A stretch of 64,000 bases of DNA from Dryas octopetala (Eukaryota > Streptophyta > Magnoliopsida > Rosales > Rosaceae). Both the position numbers and the translations under genes were made by a program. The notes under the pieces were generated by a model. The model searched no databases, was not told the origin of the DNA, and saw only the letters and a program-made list of their open reading frames with translations. Shown piece by piece: positions 24,501 to 35,033 of the stretch. The DNA lies in contig OY992836.1 of the NCBI GenBank assembly GCA_963921425.1, forward strand, positions 9,765,304 through 9,829,303, in the 5' to 3' direction. The stretch's first letter is position 1; each line of letters opens with the position of its first letter.

Positions 24501-25074
24501 TAAACCCCATATGGATGCTGTGGAACGAATTTTGCAGTATTTGAAATCTGCACCTGGTAAGGGATTGTTATTTGCTAATCATGGTCATGTGAATGTTGAA
24601 GGGTTTTCTGATGTAGACTGGGGTGGTTCAGCAGATGATAGAAGGTCTACCTCAGGCTACTTTACCTTTGTAGGAGGAAATTTGGTGACTTGGAGAACTA
24701 AGAAGCAATCAGTTGTATCTAGGTCGAGTGCAGAGGCTGAATATAGAGGTATGGCACTTGGAGTAGTCGAACTTTTGTGGTTGAGACATTTATTGACTGA
24801 TTTAGGATGTCCACCTACCAAACCTATGGACTTGTTTTGTGATAACAAATCTGCTATTGATATAGCACATAATCCTGTTCAGCATGATAGAACAAAACAC
24901 ATTGAGATTGATCGACACTTCATCAAAGAGAAACTTGAAGCGAAGATTATTAACTTTCTATTTGTGAAGTCCGAAGATCAGCTTGCAGATGTGTTGACCA
25001 AGGCTGTGGCAAATCGGGTGTTTTTGGACTCTCTAGACAAGTTGGGCATGTGCGATATATATGCACCAACTTGA
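21589..25074 (+). CDS. Copia pol polyprotein: protease, integrase, RT, RNase H
   Basis: One uninterrupted frame of 1161 residues from the first ATG. Domains in order: aspartic protease with DTGA at 39-42; GAG-pre-integrase/zinc domain with H177, H182, C206 and C209; integrase core with D236, D299 and E335 (D-D-35-E spacing between the last two); a variable Ser/Glu-rich linker at about 490-600; reverse transcriptase with FDVKNAF (D759) and YVDD at 844-847; and RNase H with D1008, E1049-E1051 region and D1085. All catalytic residues are present, so the enzymes may be functional. The frame opens just after an in-frame stop at 21529-21531, and no capsid or CCHC nucleocapsid precedes the protease. 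The protein makes and inserts the element's cDNA; packaging would need Gag from another element. Confidence 0.96.
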   Translation: MLHPRVNSVSSSSFVVKSGISNSVLSTSACTSDGAWIIDTGATDHMTSDRYVFSHFSSVCSKPFIVNANGVSSPVLGDGTVSFSSALSLPNVLFVPSLNCNLISVSQLTKTHNCVATFFPTHCVFQDIHTKEKIGSGRKSGGLYYLDSGVSALDGRGIVSLVSDGSSENQKKIWLWHRRLGHPSFSYLRRLFPSLFCGLNIFNCNCEVCVLAKSHRSVFPSSATRMDVPFALVHSDVWGPAPCGTHKGMKWFVTFIDDCTRMTWVYLLKHKSDVCAVFRLFHHMVLTQFACPIKVLRSDNGGEFVNTEMTQYFASAGILHQTSCAHSPQQNGVAERKNRHLLEVSRSLLLGGHVPSLFWGDALSSAVYLINRTPSSVLDFRRPLDVLSDFVSLPGILHLEPCVFGCVVFVHLHSHQRSKIASRALECVFVGYGPSQKGYRCYHPSTQRFYVSMDVTFHEHQLFYSPRPLDSTLQGEVYNEVQNRDDLLFFGSSGEEGSEQTTDRLVSESSREEGSEQTTDRPVSESEDETETAEFTENNTENVVGQEPTVFETEESPLHDSTAISPTPLNQSSSSIEVTNNTLDSLSGSDLDSHASKFTLPPRSNRGQPPAKYEPDPNAKVRYSINNHVSSVRLSKSYESYVLQLSSVSIPSRLQDALTDSRWTKAMAEEMAALQKNSTWELVSLPKGKKTVGCRWVFAVKHKADGSVERYKARLVAKGYTQSYGIDYLETFAPVAKLNTVRVLLSLAANKDWPLLQFDVKNAFLHGDLTEEVYMDPPPGIPEFENTRLVCRLRKSLYGLKQSPRAWFGRFTRAMKNYGYRQSNFDHTLFLKKRGKKITALIIYVDDMVLTGDDYEEISNLQRYLSQEFEMKQLGDLKFFLGIEVARSKHGIFLSQRKYVLNLLSETGMLGCKPAVTPMEQNHRLFECLGALPADKGRYQRLVGRLIYLSHTRPDIAYAVSVVSQFMHAPCKPHMDAVERILQYLKSAPGKGLLFANHGHVNVEGFSDVDWGGSADDRRSTSGYFTFVGGNLVTWRTKKQSVVSRSSAEAEYRGMALGVVELLWLRHLLTDLGCPPTKPMDLFCDNKSAIDIAHNPVQHDRTKHIEIDRHFIKEKLEAKIINFLFVKSEDQLADVLTKAVANRVFLDSLDKLGMCDIYAPT

Positions 25075-25081
25075 GGGGGAG
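25073..25081 (+). other. Polypurine tract of the Copia element
   Basis: GAGGGGGAG directly precedes the TG of the 3' LTR and overlaps the pol stop codon. This is the expected plus-strand DNA primer position. Confidence 0.93.
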
Positions 25082-25254
25082 TGTTGGTGTGAGTCAACAC
25101 GTGTGATTATTGTGTAATTATTAGAATTAATTAGGTGATTTATTAATTCCTGTATTTTAGTTATAGGCCCATGTATATAAACCACATTTTGTGGTTTTAT
25201 TCAATTAAGCAGAAATCATATTGAAAACCCTAAACCTAGACCTTTTTCTGTTCA
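25082..25254 (+). repeat. 3' LTR of the Copia element
   Basis: 173 bp, TG...CA, with TATATAAA at 25174-25181. One mismatch to the 5' LTR (G at 25112). Followed at once by the ATAAC target duplication. Confidence 0.97.
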
Positions 25255-26010
25255 ATAACTATTGAAAAGAGGAGTGGAGAGGATGGTCTAAAATCCAAAG
25301 CTACCCAAGCCATTGGCAGCAAATTGATAGTACGTACTACAGCAGTACAGCTCCATTCCTTCCCAAAAACACTGGCTGCGGAGCGTTGGCTTAATTATAA
25401 AGTTTGGGGAAAACGGGTTCGATCCAAACAGAAATAACAAAAAGATGGGCAAACCAAGGGACAGGGAAATTAAAGACAATATTCACTGACCAAAATGGAA
25501 GCAATCCTCATTTGCTCTTCAGGGTTCTGGGTTGGGCATGGAAGGGGAAGGGGAAGGGGAAGGTTGGGTTTAATTGATTATTTTTAATTTTTAGAAATTT
25601 TAGTTTTAAATAAATATTTTTCTGAGAATTTTTTTTTTCTTCTAAAACCTTATATATGATTCGAAAAACAATCTTATGATTTAACACAATAATAGACGGA
25701 ATGTGACGGAAATGCCACATTGCTATACGACACAAAGTTTGAATGGATAGTAAATGTTTTTTAGTTTTGGTAGTAAATACACACACCCCCTATAATCATT
25801 AGTCTAGAAGATAAATCTACAAATTTCTCAAAATAAAATAAAATAAAATGGAATGATTCAGATTCCCCTTCCCCACACCCACCCGTGACCCGACCCTTCC
25901 CCTCCCACCTCCCTCCCCTTCTCCGGCCATCTACCTCATCCCTCCCCGCGCTGGAAACAACTCTCCCTGACCGTATCTCTCTCTCTCTTACTCTTTCTTT
26001 GTCTTTCACT

Positions 26011-26014
<4 letters not shown>

Positions 26015-26082
<68 letters not shown>
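26015..26082. repeat. (TC)34 microsatellite inside element A
   Basis: An uninterrupted run of 34 TC units, the longest in the window. It follows a C-rich stretch (about 25860-25975), making more than 200 bp of nearly pure pyrimidine on the plus strand. It sits next to the inner left arm of element A; the right arm has no equivalent long run, so the repeat expanded after the arms were formed. Confidence 0.92.
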
Positions 26083-26083
<1 letters not shown>

Positions 26084-26378
26084 ACGGCGGCTTCTTAGTG
26101 CAATCCTTCCAATTCCAACTTAAATAGGAATCCACACAAGCATAATGATCATACAACAAGAATCACAAGATCATTCACAAAACATACGAAAAGAAAACCC
26201 AAATGAAAAAATCCACTTTATATATCCACTCCTCATCACCAATAATTAAAAAACAAAATCCCAAATAGCCAAATAGAACTTCTCTGCCCAACAATGCCAC
26301 CCCAACTAACACTAGCAACTCAAACTCAAAGTTGCAGCAAAATCAAATAAGAATTAACAACCCAGCAAAATCCAAATA

Positions 26379-27076
26379 GCCTACTGCAGTGTCCCTTTTC
26401 CCTAGATCATTGGGCTTGCTAGTTATGATTTGTTTTTTTTTTTTTTTGACTTAATTACAAAATGCACTCATCAATTATAGGGGGTATTTCAGATTGACCA
26501 TGAGCAAAAAAATATTTCAAATTAGTACACGAACTAATAGAAAGTTACAAAATAGCACATACATTACAAATTCTGTCAATAAGGGCGTTAAATGCTAGTG
26601 TAGAAAATATTAACATGATTTTTTGAATAATGTGAACACTAAATTTACATCACATGGATTAATGATGTCATATTTTATTTTATTTGTAAGGGATTAAAAG
26701 TTTTTGTAGTTTTCTTTTTTAAGTTTTTTTTTATCAATATGACATTATAAATCCATGTAGAGCAAATTTGGTGTCCACATCATTAAAAAAATTCACGTCA
26801 TTGTTGTTCAAAGTGGCATTTAACCGTCTTTCTTGACGGAATTTGTAACGTATGTGCTATTTTGTAATTTTCTATTTGTTAGTGTACTAATTTAAAATAT
26901 TTTTTTGTTCGTGGACCAATTTGAAATACCCTTTATAATTGGTAGGTGCATTTGTAATTGAAACTTTTTTTTTTCTCTATTTAGCTCTTGCTGATGTCTT
27001 ACTATTTCAGCTCATGTACTGCTCTTTGTTCTCCCTCTCTTAAATGAATTTCTTTCAGACAAAAAAAAAAAAAAAA
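26379..27076 (+). mobile_element. Short 5'-truncated LINE-like retroposon D, interrupted by a MITE
   Basis: Ends in TTAAATGAATTTCTTTCAGAC followed by 16 A. Flanked by a long target duplication CAGCAAAATCCAAATA (26363-26378) and CAGCAAAATCAAATA (27079-27093), one base shorter. A long duplication plus a poly(A) tail shows target-primed reverse transcription. Its own sequence is only about 170 bp, as 517 bp of it is the inserted element C. Confidence 0.82.
26448..26964. mobile_element. Mutator-type MITE C, inserted in retroposon D
   Basis: Inverted arms of about 140 bp: left GACTTAATTACAAAATGCAC, right (reverse complement) GTTTCAATTACAAATGCACC. They continue through AAAATAGCACATAC.TTACAAATT. 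Runs of T on both sides (26433-26447 and 26965-26974) could be a 9-bp poly-T target duplication, but cannot be proved because the site is homopolymeric. No coding capacity. Confidence 0.8.
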
Positions 27077-27981
27077 CTCAGCAAAATCAAATACCAACCC
27101 AAAATCAAACTCTAACCCAGCTAAATCAAAGTTTCCAAAACTAGAAAAAAGAGAAAAGAGAACAAAAACCTATTGGGTTTCTGCTTAAATGAGCTCCAAC
27201 CTACGCGATTGCCGCCGAAAATACCTCCAGGCCAATGGGTTGTTGCCGATATCCTCAATCAGAGAAAGCTAGGGCTTTTTTTCAATCTTTGAAGGTTTTA
27301 AGAGTAAGAAATCACGTGAGAAGAGGGGTATGAGGGAGAAAACGTCGTATTCTAAACCAATAGCTCTGGAAAATACAATACATTCTTCAATGGCGCGAAT
27401 TCTAAACCCATAAATTATAAGAAAAATGAAAAGAAGATGATGAGAAATCGTACCTTGACAGAGGTTTTTACGAAGGGGAAAATTGAGAAGGAGACGAGGG
27501 AAGGTATCGATGTGGTGTTGTTGTGTTATGTGAAACAAAATAGGAACAAAGAGGGGTATTATGCTTTTTGACTTTCGGTAGAGAGAGATAGGTTGCTGAA
27601 ACGGTGTCGTACTGAGCGATGCGACCAGGGAGAGTTGTTTCCAATGCGGAGAGGGAAAGGGTAGATGGCCGGAGAGGGGGAGGGAGGTAGGAGGAAGGTG
27701 GGAGGGGAAGGGTCGGGTCACTGGTGAGTGTGTGCAGGGAAATCTGAATCCTTCAATTTTTTTTTCTTTTAGGTTTTTTTTGTACTCCCTTATTTGTGTG
27801 AAAACCCTTATTTGCCCTCTCAAAAACCCACATCATGGGGTAGACAGACGTTGACACATATTTGATGGATCAGACCAATTTGGGGCATTTTAATAAATTT
27901 ATGGACCAACATGAAACGAAAATTAGTTCATGGATTAACATGAAAAAATCGCATAATAAGTTGACCAATGATGCATTTCGC

Positions 27982-29262
27982 TCTTTTTAACATGTAAAAG
28001 ACTCAATATTAACAACAAAAGTCCAAGTAGGCTAAAGTCATCATGCAAAGGCTAAAATTTAGCTTGAAACCAATATAGGTAATAATAAAGCAATTAGCTA
28101 TTGATTTAGTGATATCTCGTTTACATTATTGAAAGATGTAATAACTAAACAATTTTTTTAGCAAGGATGAATTTTTTTTTTTAAAGAGATGGTTCAAATT
28201 ATGAAATTATATCACATTTGGACTGTGCTTACCGAGTAGTTGCATAAACAATTATGGCTTGATTGATTGGGTGGATTGATGTTGCTTATATGTTAGGGGC
28301 TTGAGTGTCCATATTTTCAAACATGCGCAATTTTCTAACTAGTGTATGAGAAATTTTTGTATAACTGTAACATCACATAGTGTGCTACCGTGATATTTAT
28401 CAATCTACTTAAATTATAACACATGGTATTACGGTAACACACAATGTGACCTTGCTACATTTTGTCAACATATTATTTGGCCTAGGGACAGGGCTTGGGT
28501 CAAATAAAATTGAGCAAGGCCTTACACGGTCACTTCTATGGGCCAAAATGGCCGGAGACTAGGCAGGGCCTGGATCTCCCCTCTTTCCAAAACACAAGCC
28601 CACTTCACATCTATGTGGGCAGTGTCTCTATGCCTGTAATTACACTTCAATTATATTGTTTCCCCATTTAGAGCTATTTTTTTCTTTCTTGTTTTTGGTC
28701 ATTTTAGACTTCAATAATCACAGGGTAGTTCTATTTGCATCAGGAAAACAAATATTTTTCACTCCCTTTACTCACAAGCTTCCCTTTTTCTTTTCTCATT
28801 TATCCAACTTTTTTTTTTTTTTTCTTTTAGAAACTTTTTTTGTACTTACAAGAAAATTTAGGATTAGTCAACCAATTAAGACATAGGGATGCTATGATGG
28901 CAATGACGAAGAAAGGGGAAAAAACCATTGAGGTATAAATATATCATTTAAAATTATATTTGTTGGAGAAAATAAATTCTCTTTATTTTCTTTCATCCCA
29001 TACAATCTAAACATATATTTGTCTTGTTAACATTCTATTGAAGCAATTTAATTATAAAACATCATCTAAATCCCCTATATTTAACTTCTCATATTCCAAA
29101 AGAAGTTAATTAATGTTCTTATTTTGTTTCTGCCCACCTCCGTATATGAATGCTTGCTTTCTCTGCCTGCAATTTTAGCGCAAAACAGATAGAAATCAAA
29201 TTAATTATCAAATTTGTATATACAAAAGAGAAACAAAAAGTAACTAAATGTATTAGAATTCC
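27982..29262. other. Intergenic, 3' flank of the MATE gene
   Basis: AT-rich with T runs; no gene seen. A TTTATT at 28982-28987 would read AATAAA on the minus strand, 276 bp beyond the MATE stop. The stretch 29028-29120 has a diverged relative at about 38420-38540. Confidence 0.5.
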
Positions 29263-31652
29263 TTAAACCATCTCTACCTCTTTTTCCCAGTCACATCGAA
29301 TGGTAATGATGGACAATATCAAGGTTTGGACTGCTGTCCCACCAAAGATCATTCCAGCCCAAATTCCCTAATTGAGTTCATTTTATCACCAAATTGATGT
29401 GAGTCCACAGTAAATATGGTATGCAAATAATAAGCATATATTAATGTAGTTACTAGTTTTAGCAATGCAATGAGATTAGCATAATAGCATGTGTGGAAAA
29501 AAAAAAAAAAAAAAAAAGCTGTAGTATAGCTTCACTGGTTCAATAAATACTCTCTTCTTTTTTTGGTTTTTGGGAAATTTTATGTGCGAGTTTTAATCAA
29601 CAATACGTACCATTACTCCTTGGTGGAAATACCATCCCATGACAAACCCAAGAGGCACCCCAATCAGATAATAGCAACCCAAGTTTATGTATGCCACATA
29701 AGATTGCCACCCAGATCCCACAGCCACCCCTGTTAAAAAAATAAATAAATAAAACATTAATTGTCTCAAAATTTAATTGGGATACTGCATTGCAGAGTAA
29801 TATTTTGTTTTCCTAAATATCAAACATCTTATGTTGTCAACTGTATATCAAGATTGTACATTCATATATCATATATTTAGTATTTACATTAACAGTTTCA
29901 CAATATAACATGTCAAATTTTCGGTATAATTAAGTAACTTAATTTATTCTTTTTAGAAAAATGTAAATGAAAAATGTGGGTTATTAATAGCTAATAGGAG
30001 GGGGGGATTACCAGAGAGAACAGGTTGAACACTATTGAGGAGAATTGTGAAGGCTAAGAGGAGGGAGAGCTTGTTTACTTCAGTAAGGACAGCTTCACTG
30101 TTAGTAAATATATAGCCGATCTCACCGTGGAACATCATAATCAAGAGCCAGAAGAAGAGGCCAATTATAACAGAGGTCACAACTGCCACTGTAGTGGCAA
30201 ACTTGGCTCCCTTGCCATTACCAGCTCCAAGCTCATTTGCCACCCTCACTCTGTCAATTGTCAACAAAAATATTTTTAGCAACAGAAATTGTACCCAAAA
30301 AGGAACATCATAGAAGAGGTCTAAAATAATTGTTTACAAAGATCTCTATTGGCTAAAAATGCCATAAAGGTATAGATATTATTTTTATCTTTTTGCTCCC
30401 AACTTTCTGTTGTAATTGTTTGTCTTGTATGTTTGGTCAATGTATATTGAACTAATATCTTCATTCACGTGTACCTTCAATCTACATGCGGAGAGCACAT
30501 ACATATTGACATTCATAAAAATATGGTTATGATACCATATTAATTGACTACTCTATCTCAAAAACTCAAATTGTTAAAATATAAACCAACAACATATATC
30601 AAGATAACGATGTACACACAAATTAAGGGGTGTAGTGTATATAGATTTTTAAAGGTTTTTTTTTAAGCTATAGACTTTTTCAGAATTTGAAGATTTTCAC
30701 AAAATTCTACGAAATTCTACAAAATCTATAGAAATCTTTAAAAATCTGCAAGGGAGAGGTCAGATTTATAATAACTTTGAAATTACGTATAAAAGTCTTT
30801 TAAAGTCTTTAAAAATCTATCATTAAATAAATTTCATAAAAATCAATGACTTTTTTAATACACAGAGACTTTTACTGAATTTTTAAAAGGCCTTTAAAAA
30901 TCTTAATTAAATACCACATAATTTTTAAACTTCATAAAAAATTTGTAAAATTCATATACAATATAGCCCACTAAATTATATTTCTAGTCGACTATAAAGA
31001 AAATACCAGAAGCATACATCATCAAGATCAATCTTTGAATGCGTCTGAAATCCAATGTGTTCTGACTCCAATGATATAATACTTATCCATATTATGCATG
31101 GAAAATGGCTACACAAAAATCCTAAAGAGCATAATGGAAGACAAACACAGCACAGGGTCGACCTATCACAAATGGGCAGATGATGTAGGTGTGAATTCAG
31201 GACTCTTTTGTGTGTGTGTGTGTGTGTAAAATCAAATGGGAACCTTTGCACTTGTAATTCACAGCTCAAGTTAAGCAAACAAACGTAAGCAGAACCCATT
31301 TGTATAGTTATGTGCTTGAGCTTCATGCTTCATGCATAAGTATTAATTAAGCATTAACCAATCAATCCTTGGTCCCCAAGCTAATCCGTCAAAAAGGAGC
31401 TGGAGCAGACAGCCACACATTCAACAAAGGTTGCCTAAACTTTATTATAAAGGGACAAGTTATTAAGTGTCATAACATTGATTGATTGCACTCCTTGATT
31501 AATTTTTTATTATTTTAAATTTAACGTTTCTTTAGTTGCAAATCTCTTTTTGACTTTACATTTTAATTTTCTTAGAATTTAAGAATAAATATTGTTAACC
31601 ACTAAAACTAAAAGGACATCATTTTACGTAGAATACAAAACAAATTAGGAAG

Positions 31653-31689
<37 letters not shown>

Positions 31690-34600
31690 TGGAGCTATTT
31701 CATGTTTTCTACCCAAAAAACAAAAATAATATATGAAATTCGGATAACAACTTATTGAAGAACAACCTGAGCATATATGCGGTGGAACAGTGCCAATGGA
31801 TTTGATGCTTACTTGGAATACCAATCCAAAAGACATCAAAACAAATGGGGGGTCATGTAAGCTGTGACACACAATCTGACAGATAGGGCCAATTTGCGAA
31901 GGCAAAGTTGAAATTGTCTACTTGGTATTTGGTAATGCTGAGTGTATTGACGCAATTAAGTACTTCACAATTATGGACCATTGTTTTGTTCTATATATTT
32001 GTCACGAGGCCTTGGCTCTAAATTCTTAAAACACTTGAGTGGCTGCTATATATATATAAGTAGCTGTTGTGTTGTTTCTATGGACCACCCCTCCACGTAC
32101 GTGAATGATTCTTGAACTGAAATTGGACCCTTCCAGGCCCCACTTAACAACATTTTGTATATATTTGAAAAAAATTTGTATGCAAACATATGTATGTCCT
32201 TGATGATATTTATAAATTCATTCAAATAATAACACATATATAATTATTCATATTTATATCCTTGATGATAAACTTTAATCCTATTATGTTGTATTTAATT
32301 ATTAATTAATAATTATATGCGATAAAAAAATTAATAATTATACACATATTATAATCTAAATAAATTTATAAACTACATCACATCAAATGTATATTTTTTT
32401 AATTAACAACAATAGTATATGAGTTCTGAACTCAAGACCCACTTTGCATGTTCATACAATAATTTTCTTGTGTATTTAAGGTGAGGAATTGTTAATTCTG
32501 AGATATTGCAGGCACCAATGGTATGTGTCGGCCCCACGGTATGTTTAATTCACGTAATAATTTGTAAAAGAACAAAAGAAGAGCGAGGTGGTGAAGAGGT
32601 CTTACCCAGTTGCTGCAAAGAATGCGAGAGGAATCATCAGCTCCCAGCCGTTTATGGTCATGCTGCCAAGCAACAATAAGACAAACCTCAGTGCATTGAA
32701 TTCTATGCAACAATTTTAATTTGTGTGCATCTACTCATCTGGAGGACGGAACCAACCAATTTCTTGCCTTCTTTCCATCTTGAGAGTGAAAGGGGCATTA
32801 ATCTTTGTAGTAATGTTAGAAAAAATTGAGCAAGATTATTAAGTGAAAATTCATTTAAAAAAAATTAAGTTAAAGGATATTCTATTTTGCGTGCGCGCGC
32901 GCAGTCAGCAATGTAAAAAAGCTGACGAGCGCTCAACAATTGCAAATGTAGTTTTTTTGAGCATTTGGGGTTAATTTTGAAGTTGCATATACACTTTTTA
33001 GAATATTTTAAGTTTGTATATGCAGTTTTTAGGATGCAGATGCACGTATTTAAGTTGCAGATGTAAGTTATATCTGCAACCTTTTAGTGCTTAGCAAGAA
33101 CTGTCAAGCGTTCGGTAAGAATTTTGTCCGAAAAGTTAAGTAGGACCGAGTGCACTGTGGATTAAGCCGCTTTCTTATTTTGGTTTTCTAAGTAAAATAC
33201 CCATGAAAAAAGACACGTTTCTAAAACCGCATTAAAAATAATATTAGGTGAATTATATTTATACGCCGTCGTAATGAGTTGGTGTATAAGTAAGTCTATT
33301 TTCTATTAGAAATTTGATATATAAATTAATGTGGTCCCATAGTTTTGTTGGACCACATTATGTAGGACATGAAGTCTACTAAATATAAATAGAAATGGTA
33401 GTCGATTCCCTTTAGCATTACTCTTATATCCTTAAGATACTAATGAGATTAGCTAAAAATAATAAATTGAATCAAGAAAGAGCGATAGATATAGTAACAA
33501 AATGTACAAGTTTGCGTACCATATTGACAAAGCATCCACAGCAATGGTTGCATTTTTTAGATTTCCAGTCATTAGTATTAGTATTCTATAGTACCAATTC
33601 TCCAGGCTGTAAATCAATTACAAAACATAACTGTTAGACTAATCAACATGGAAAAGAAGAAAAAACGAGAGAGAGAGAGAGATACCATACCAGAGCATGA
33701 CCCCAGAAGCAGCAGAGAGTTTGGTGAATTCCCAGAGACCAGAAAATGCTTCCATGGAGAAACCAGCCCAAGTCAAGGGACAACCACCCCAAACAGTGTA
33801 ACCCAGAAGCCCAAACACCAAAACCCACCAAGAAAAGTTTATGGTAAGGGCAGTGCCAACCACTCCAAGATGAAGCCTGTACACAAAAAACCAACTCACA
33901 AACACATGCACCCCCAGAGCAACCAGAGACACCCAAGCAATCACACCAGTCTTCAGCTGGCTCTGCAAGAACCTCTGCAGAGGAAACTGAAAAGCAAAGC
34001 TGAAGTGAAGGGGTATCATGGACATAGACACCAACCCAGATAGCTCTGCTACATCTGTGGGCTGTCCCAGGAGCTTTAGCATAGGGGAGGCAAAGAGATA
34101 GAGTGGCAGAAGCAAAACACAGCACAAGAACAACACTATCCATGAACGTTGCATGTACACTCCTAGCATGTAGTACTTCTTGGCCCCAAAAGCTTGCCCA
34201 CATAGTGTTTCCAAAGCACTTGCCATCCCCAACTGAACAAAAATCCATAACAAAACTTAGCAAAAGTTCAAAAGAGGGACAATTTGACATGTTATTCTAA
34301 CAAACTACGAATTAAGACCATGTTGATTAGAATAGAATATCATGATTCTTTATGGTCGGATAACATAACTTACAAGAAATTCTCTAGTAAAAGGTCATGA
34401 CCATGTCAGACGAAATAGTCTAACATATTACGTTACCAGACTATGAATTAAGACTATCGATTCAAAATCAAAATCAGATAACATAACATATTAGAGGTAA
34501 GAACTAAAAGCTAATGACAAAAGGGTTTGTTACAAAAAGAGCTTTTGTAAATGAAAGACAAGGTTACAGAAGCAAATAAAGACGTACCAAGAGACCGAAG

Positions 34601-34908
34601 TCGAAACCAACGATGACATTGTTGGCAATGGAGATTGCGGCGAGCTCAAGGTCACCAAGGTGGCCAGCAAAGGCTTGGGTGATGACCAACATGGAATAGG
34701 AGGCAACACGGCTGAAGATTGCAGGGCCAACTATGTGCCACAGCTTCTGTGATTCAATCCAGACTCTCCTTGCAAGACGTTGATCTTCTTCTTCTTCTTC
34801 TTCATCATGACTCTGTTGTTGTTTTATTAATCCAACTGTTGTCGAAGCTAAGTCACCCAACAATGGAACCTCTGCTTCCTCTAGCAGTGAACCGTTCGTA
34901 CTTGGCAT
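29263..34908 (-). CDS. MATE/DTX family multidrug and toxin efflux transporter, seven exons
   Basis: Secondary transporter that exports organic compounds in exchange for H+ or Na+, at the plasma membrane or vacuole. Exons, in transcript order: 34588-34908, 33691-34232, 33520-33606, 32606-32662, 30012-30250, 29611-29729, 29263-29367. All junctions are GT..AG and the frame closes exactly, giving 489 residues, normal for plant DTX proteins. Family motifs: an acidic N-terminal patch (35-42), GFDFGLL joined across intron 1 to [36 protein letters not shown] across intron 2, and [14 protein letters not shown] across intron 4. Two MatE repeats with about 12 transmembrane helices are expected. The protein ends DWEKEVEMV at an in-frame TAA; splicing at an alternative GT at this point to a further exon cannot be excluded. 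Intron 4 (30251-32605) is large and holds a MITE. Subclade resembles DTX27-type proteins (low confidence); substrate unknown. Confidence 0.93.
30627..30918. mobile_element. MITE in MATE intron 4, possibly PIF/Harbinger
   Basis: Ends GGGGTGTAGTGTATATAGATTTTTAAAG and, reversed, TGTGGTATTTAATTAAGATTTTTAAAG are imperfect inverted repeats. TAA trinucleotides flank both ends (30624-30626 and 30919-30921), consistent with a TWA target duplication. Interior rich in AAAATCTTTAAAAATC words. The element is intronic and does not touch the coding frame. Confidence 0.6.
31655..31687. repeat. (AT)n microsatellite in MATE intron 4
   Basis: An uninterrupted AT run of about 16 units within the large fourth intron. 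Likely length-polymorphic. Confidence 0.85.
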
Positions 34909-34960
34909 CTTCTTTTAATTTTGCTACACTAGTCTGTAATTTTCTGGGCTGAAATGGGCA

Positions 34961-34978
34961 GAGAGAGAGAGAGAGAGC
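34961..34978. repeat. (GA)n in the MATE 5' leader
   Basis: A GA run about 55 bp upstream of the MATE start codon, reading as CT on the transcript strand. Similar CT tracts sit in the leaders of the ANTH and arabinogalactan genes of this window. Confidence 0.75.
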
Positions 34979-35033
34979 AATTGTTTTGGCTGTTAATATA
35001 TGAATGTAAGTGTAATTGCATGTTTTGTCCTGT

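Larger units (their letters stand above)
20734..25259 (+). mobile_element. Ty1/Copia LTR retrotransposon, young, lacking gag
   Basis: Complete insertion with a 5-bp target duplication ATAAC (20734-20738 and 25255-25259). It has two 173-bp LTRs (TG...CA), a primer-binding site, one open pol frame and a polypurine tract. The LTRs differ at a single base (A at 20769, G at 25112), showing recent insertion. The internal order protease-integrase-RT-RNase H identifies Copia. Between the primer site and pol there is only a repeat-bearing leader of about 670 bp; no gag capsid region or CCHC knuckle is present. It lies inside element B. Confidence 0.96.
20252..25797. mobile_element. Second-level inverted-repeat element B, carrying the Copia insertion
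   Basis: The left arm (about 20252-20350) begins GACTATACGGGGGTGTGTGC; the right arm (about 25690-25797, reverse complement) begins GATTATAGGGGGTGTGTGT. Both then share a TAGCAATGTGGCA stretch. Without the 4.5-kb Copia insertion the element would be about 1.0 kb. It lies inside the left arm of element A. No clear target duplication was seen. An imperfect tRNA-type B-box occurs at 25416-25425. Confidence 0.65.
20005..27981. mobile_element. Outer foldback element A of a nested transposon complex
   Basis: Inverted arms: left about 20008-20240, right about 27735-27965. They share TTTTATGTTAGTC/TTCATGTTAATCC, CATGTTGGT.CATAAATTTATTAAAAT, CAAATTGGTCTGAT and AGGGCAAATAAGGGTTTTC. A second inner arm pair, about 25850-25975 and 27600-27760, shares GTGACCCGACCCTTCCCCTC and CTGGAAACAACTCTCCCTG. 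Together they imply arms of roughly 350 bp, now split by later insertions. The right terminus looks like GCGAAATGCATCATTGG; the left terminus has diverged, so the ends are approximate and no target duplication was found. Interior sequence at about 27170-27500 reads like leader and intron sequence of a gene and may be captured host DNA. Confidence 0.7.

Noticed and set aside
25370..25430. tRNA gene or SINE from GGTTCGATCC B-box
   Set aside because: The A-box match is weak and no cloverleaf acceptor pairing was found; at most a remnant.
25761..26159. Frames over the (TC)34 tract, both strands
   Set aside because: Arg-Glu and Ser-Leu runs from dinucleotide repeats only.
33639..34908. MATE frames read as two or three separate small genes
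   Set aside because: GT..AG junctions join all seven exons in one frame and restore family motifs across each intron.
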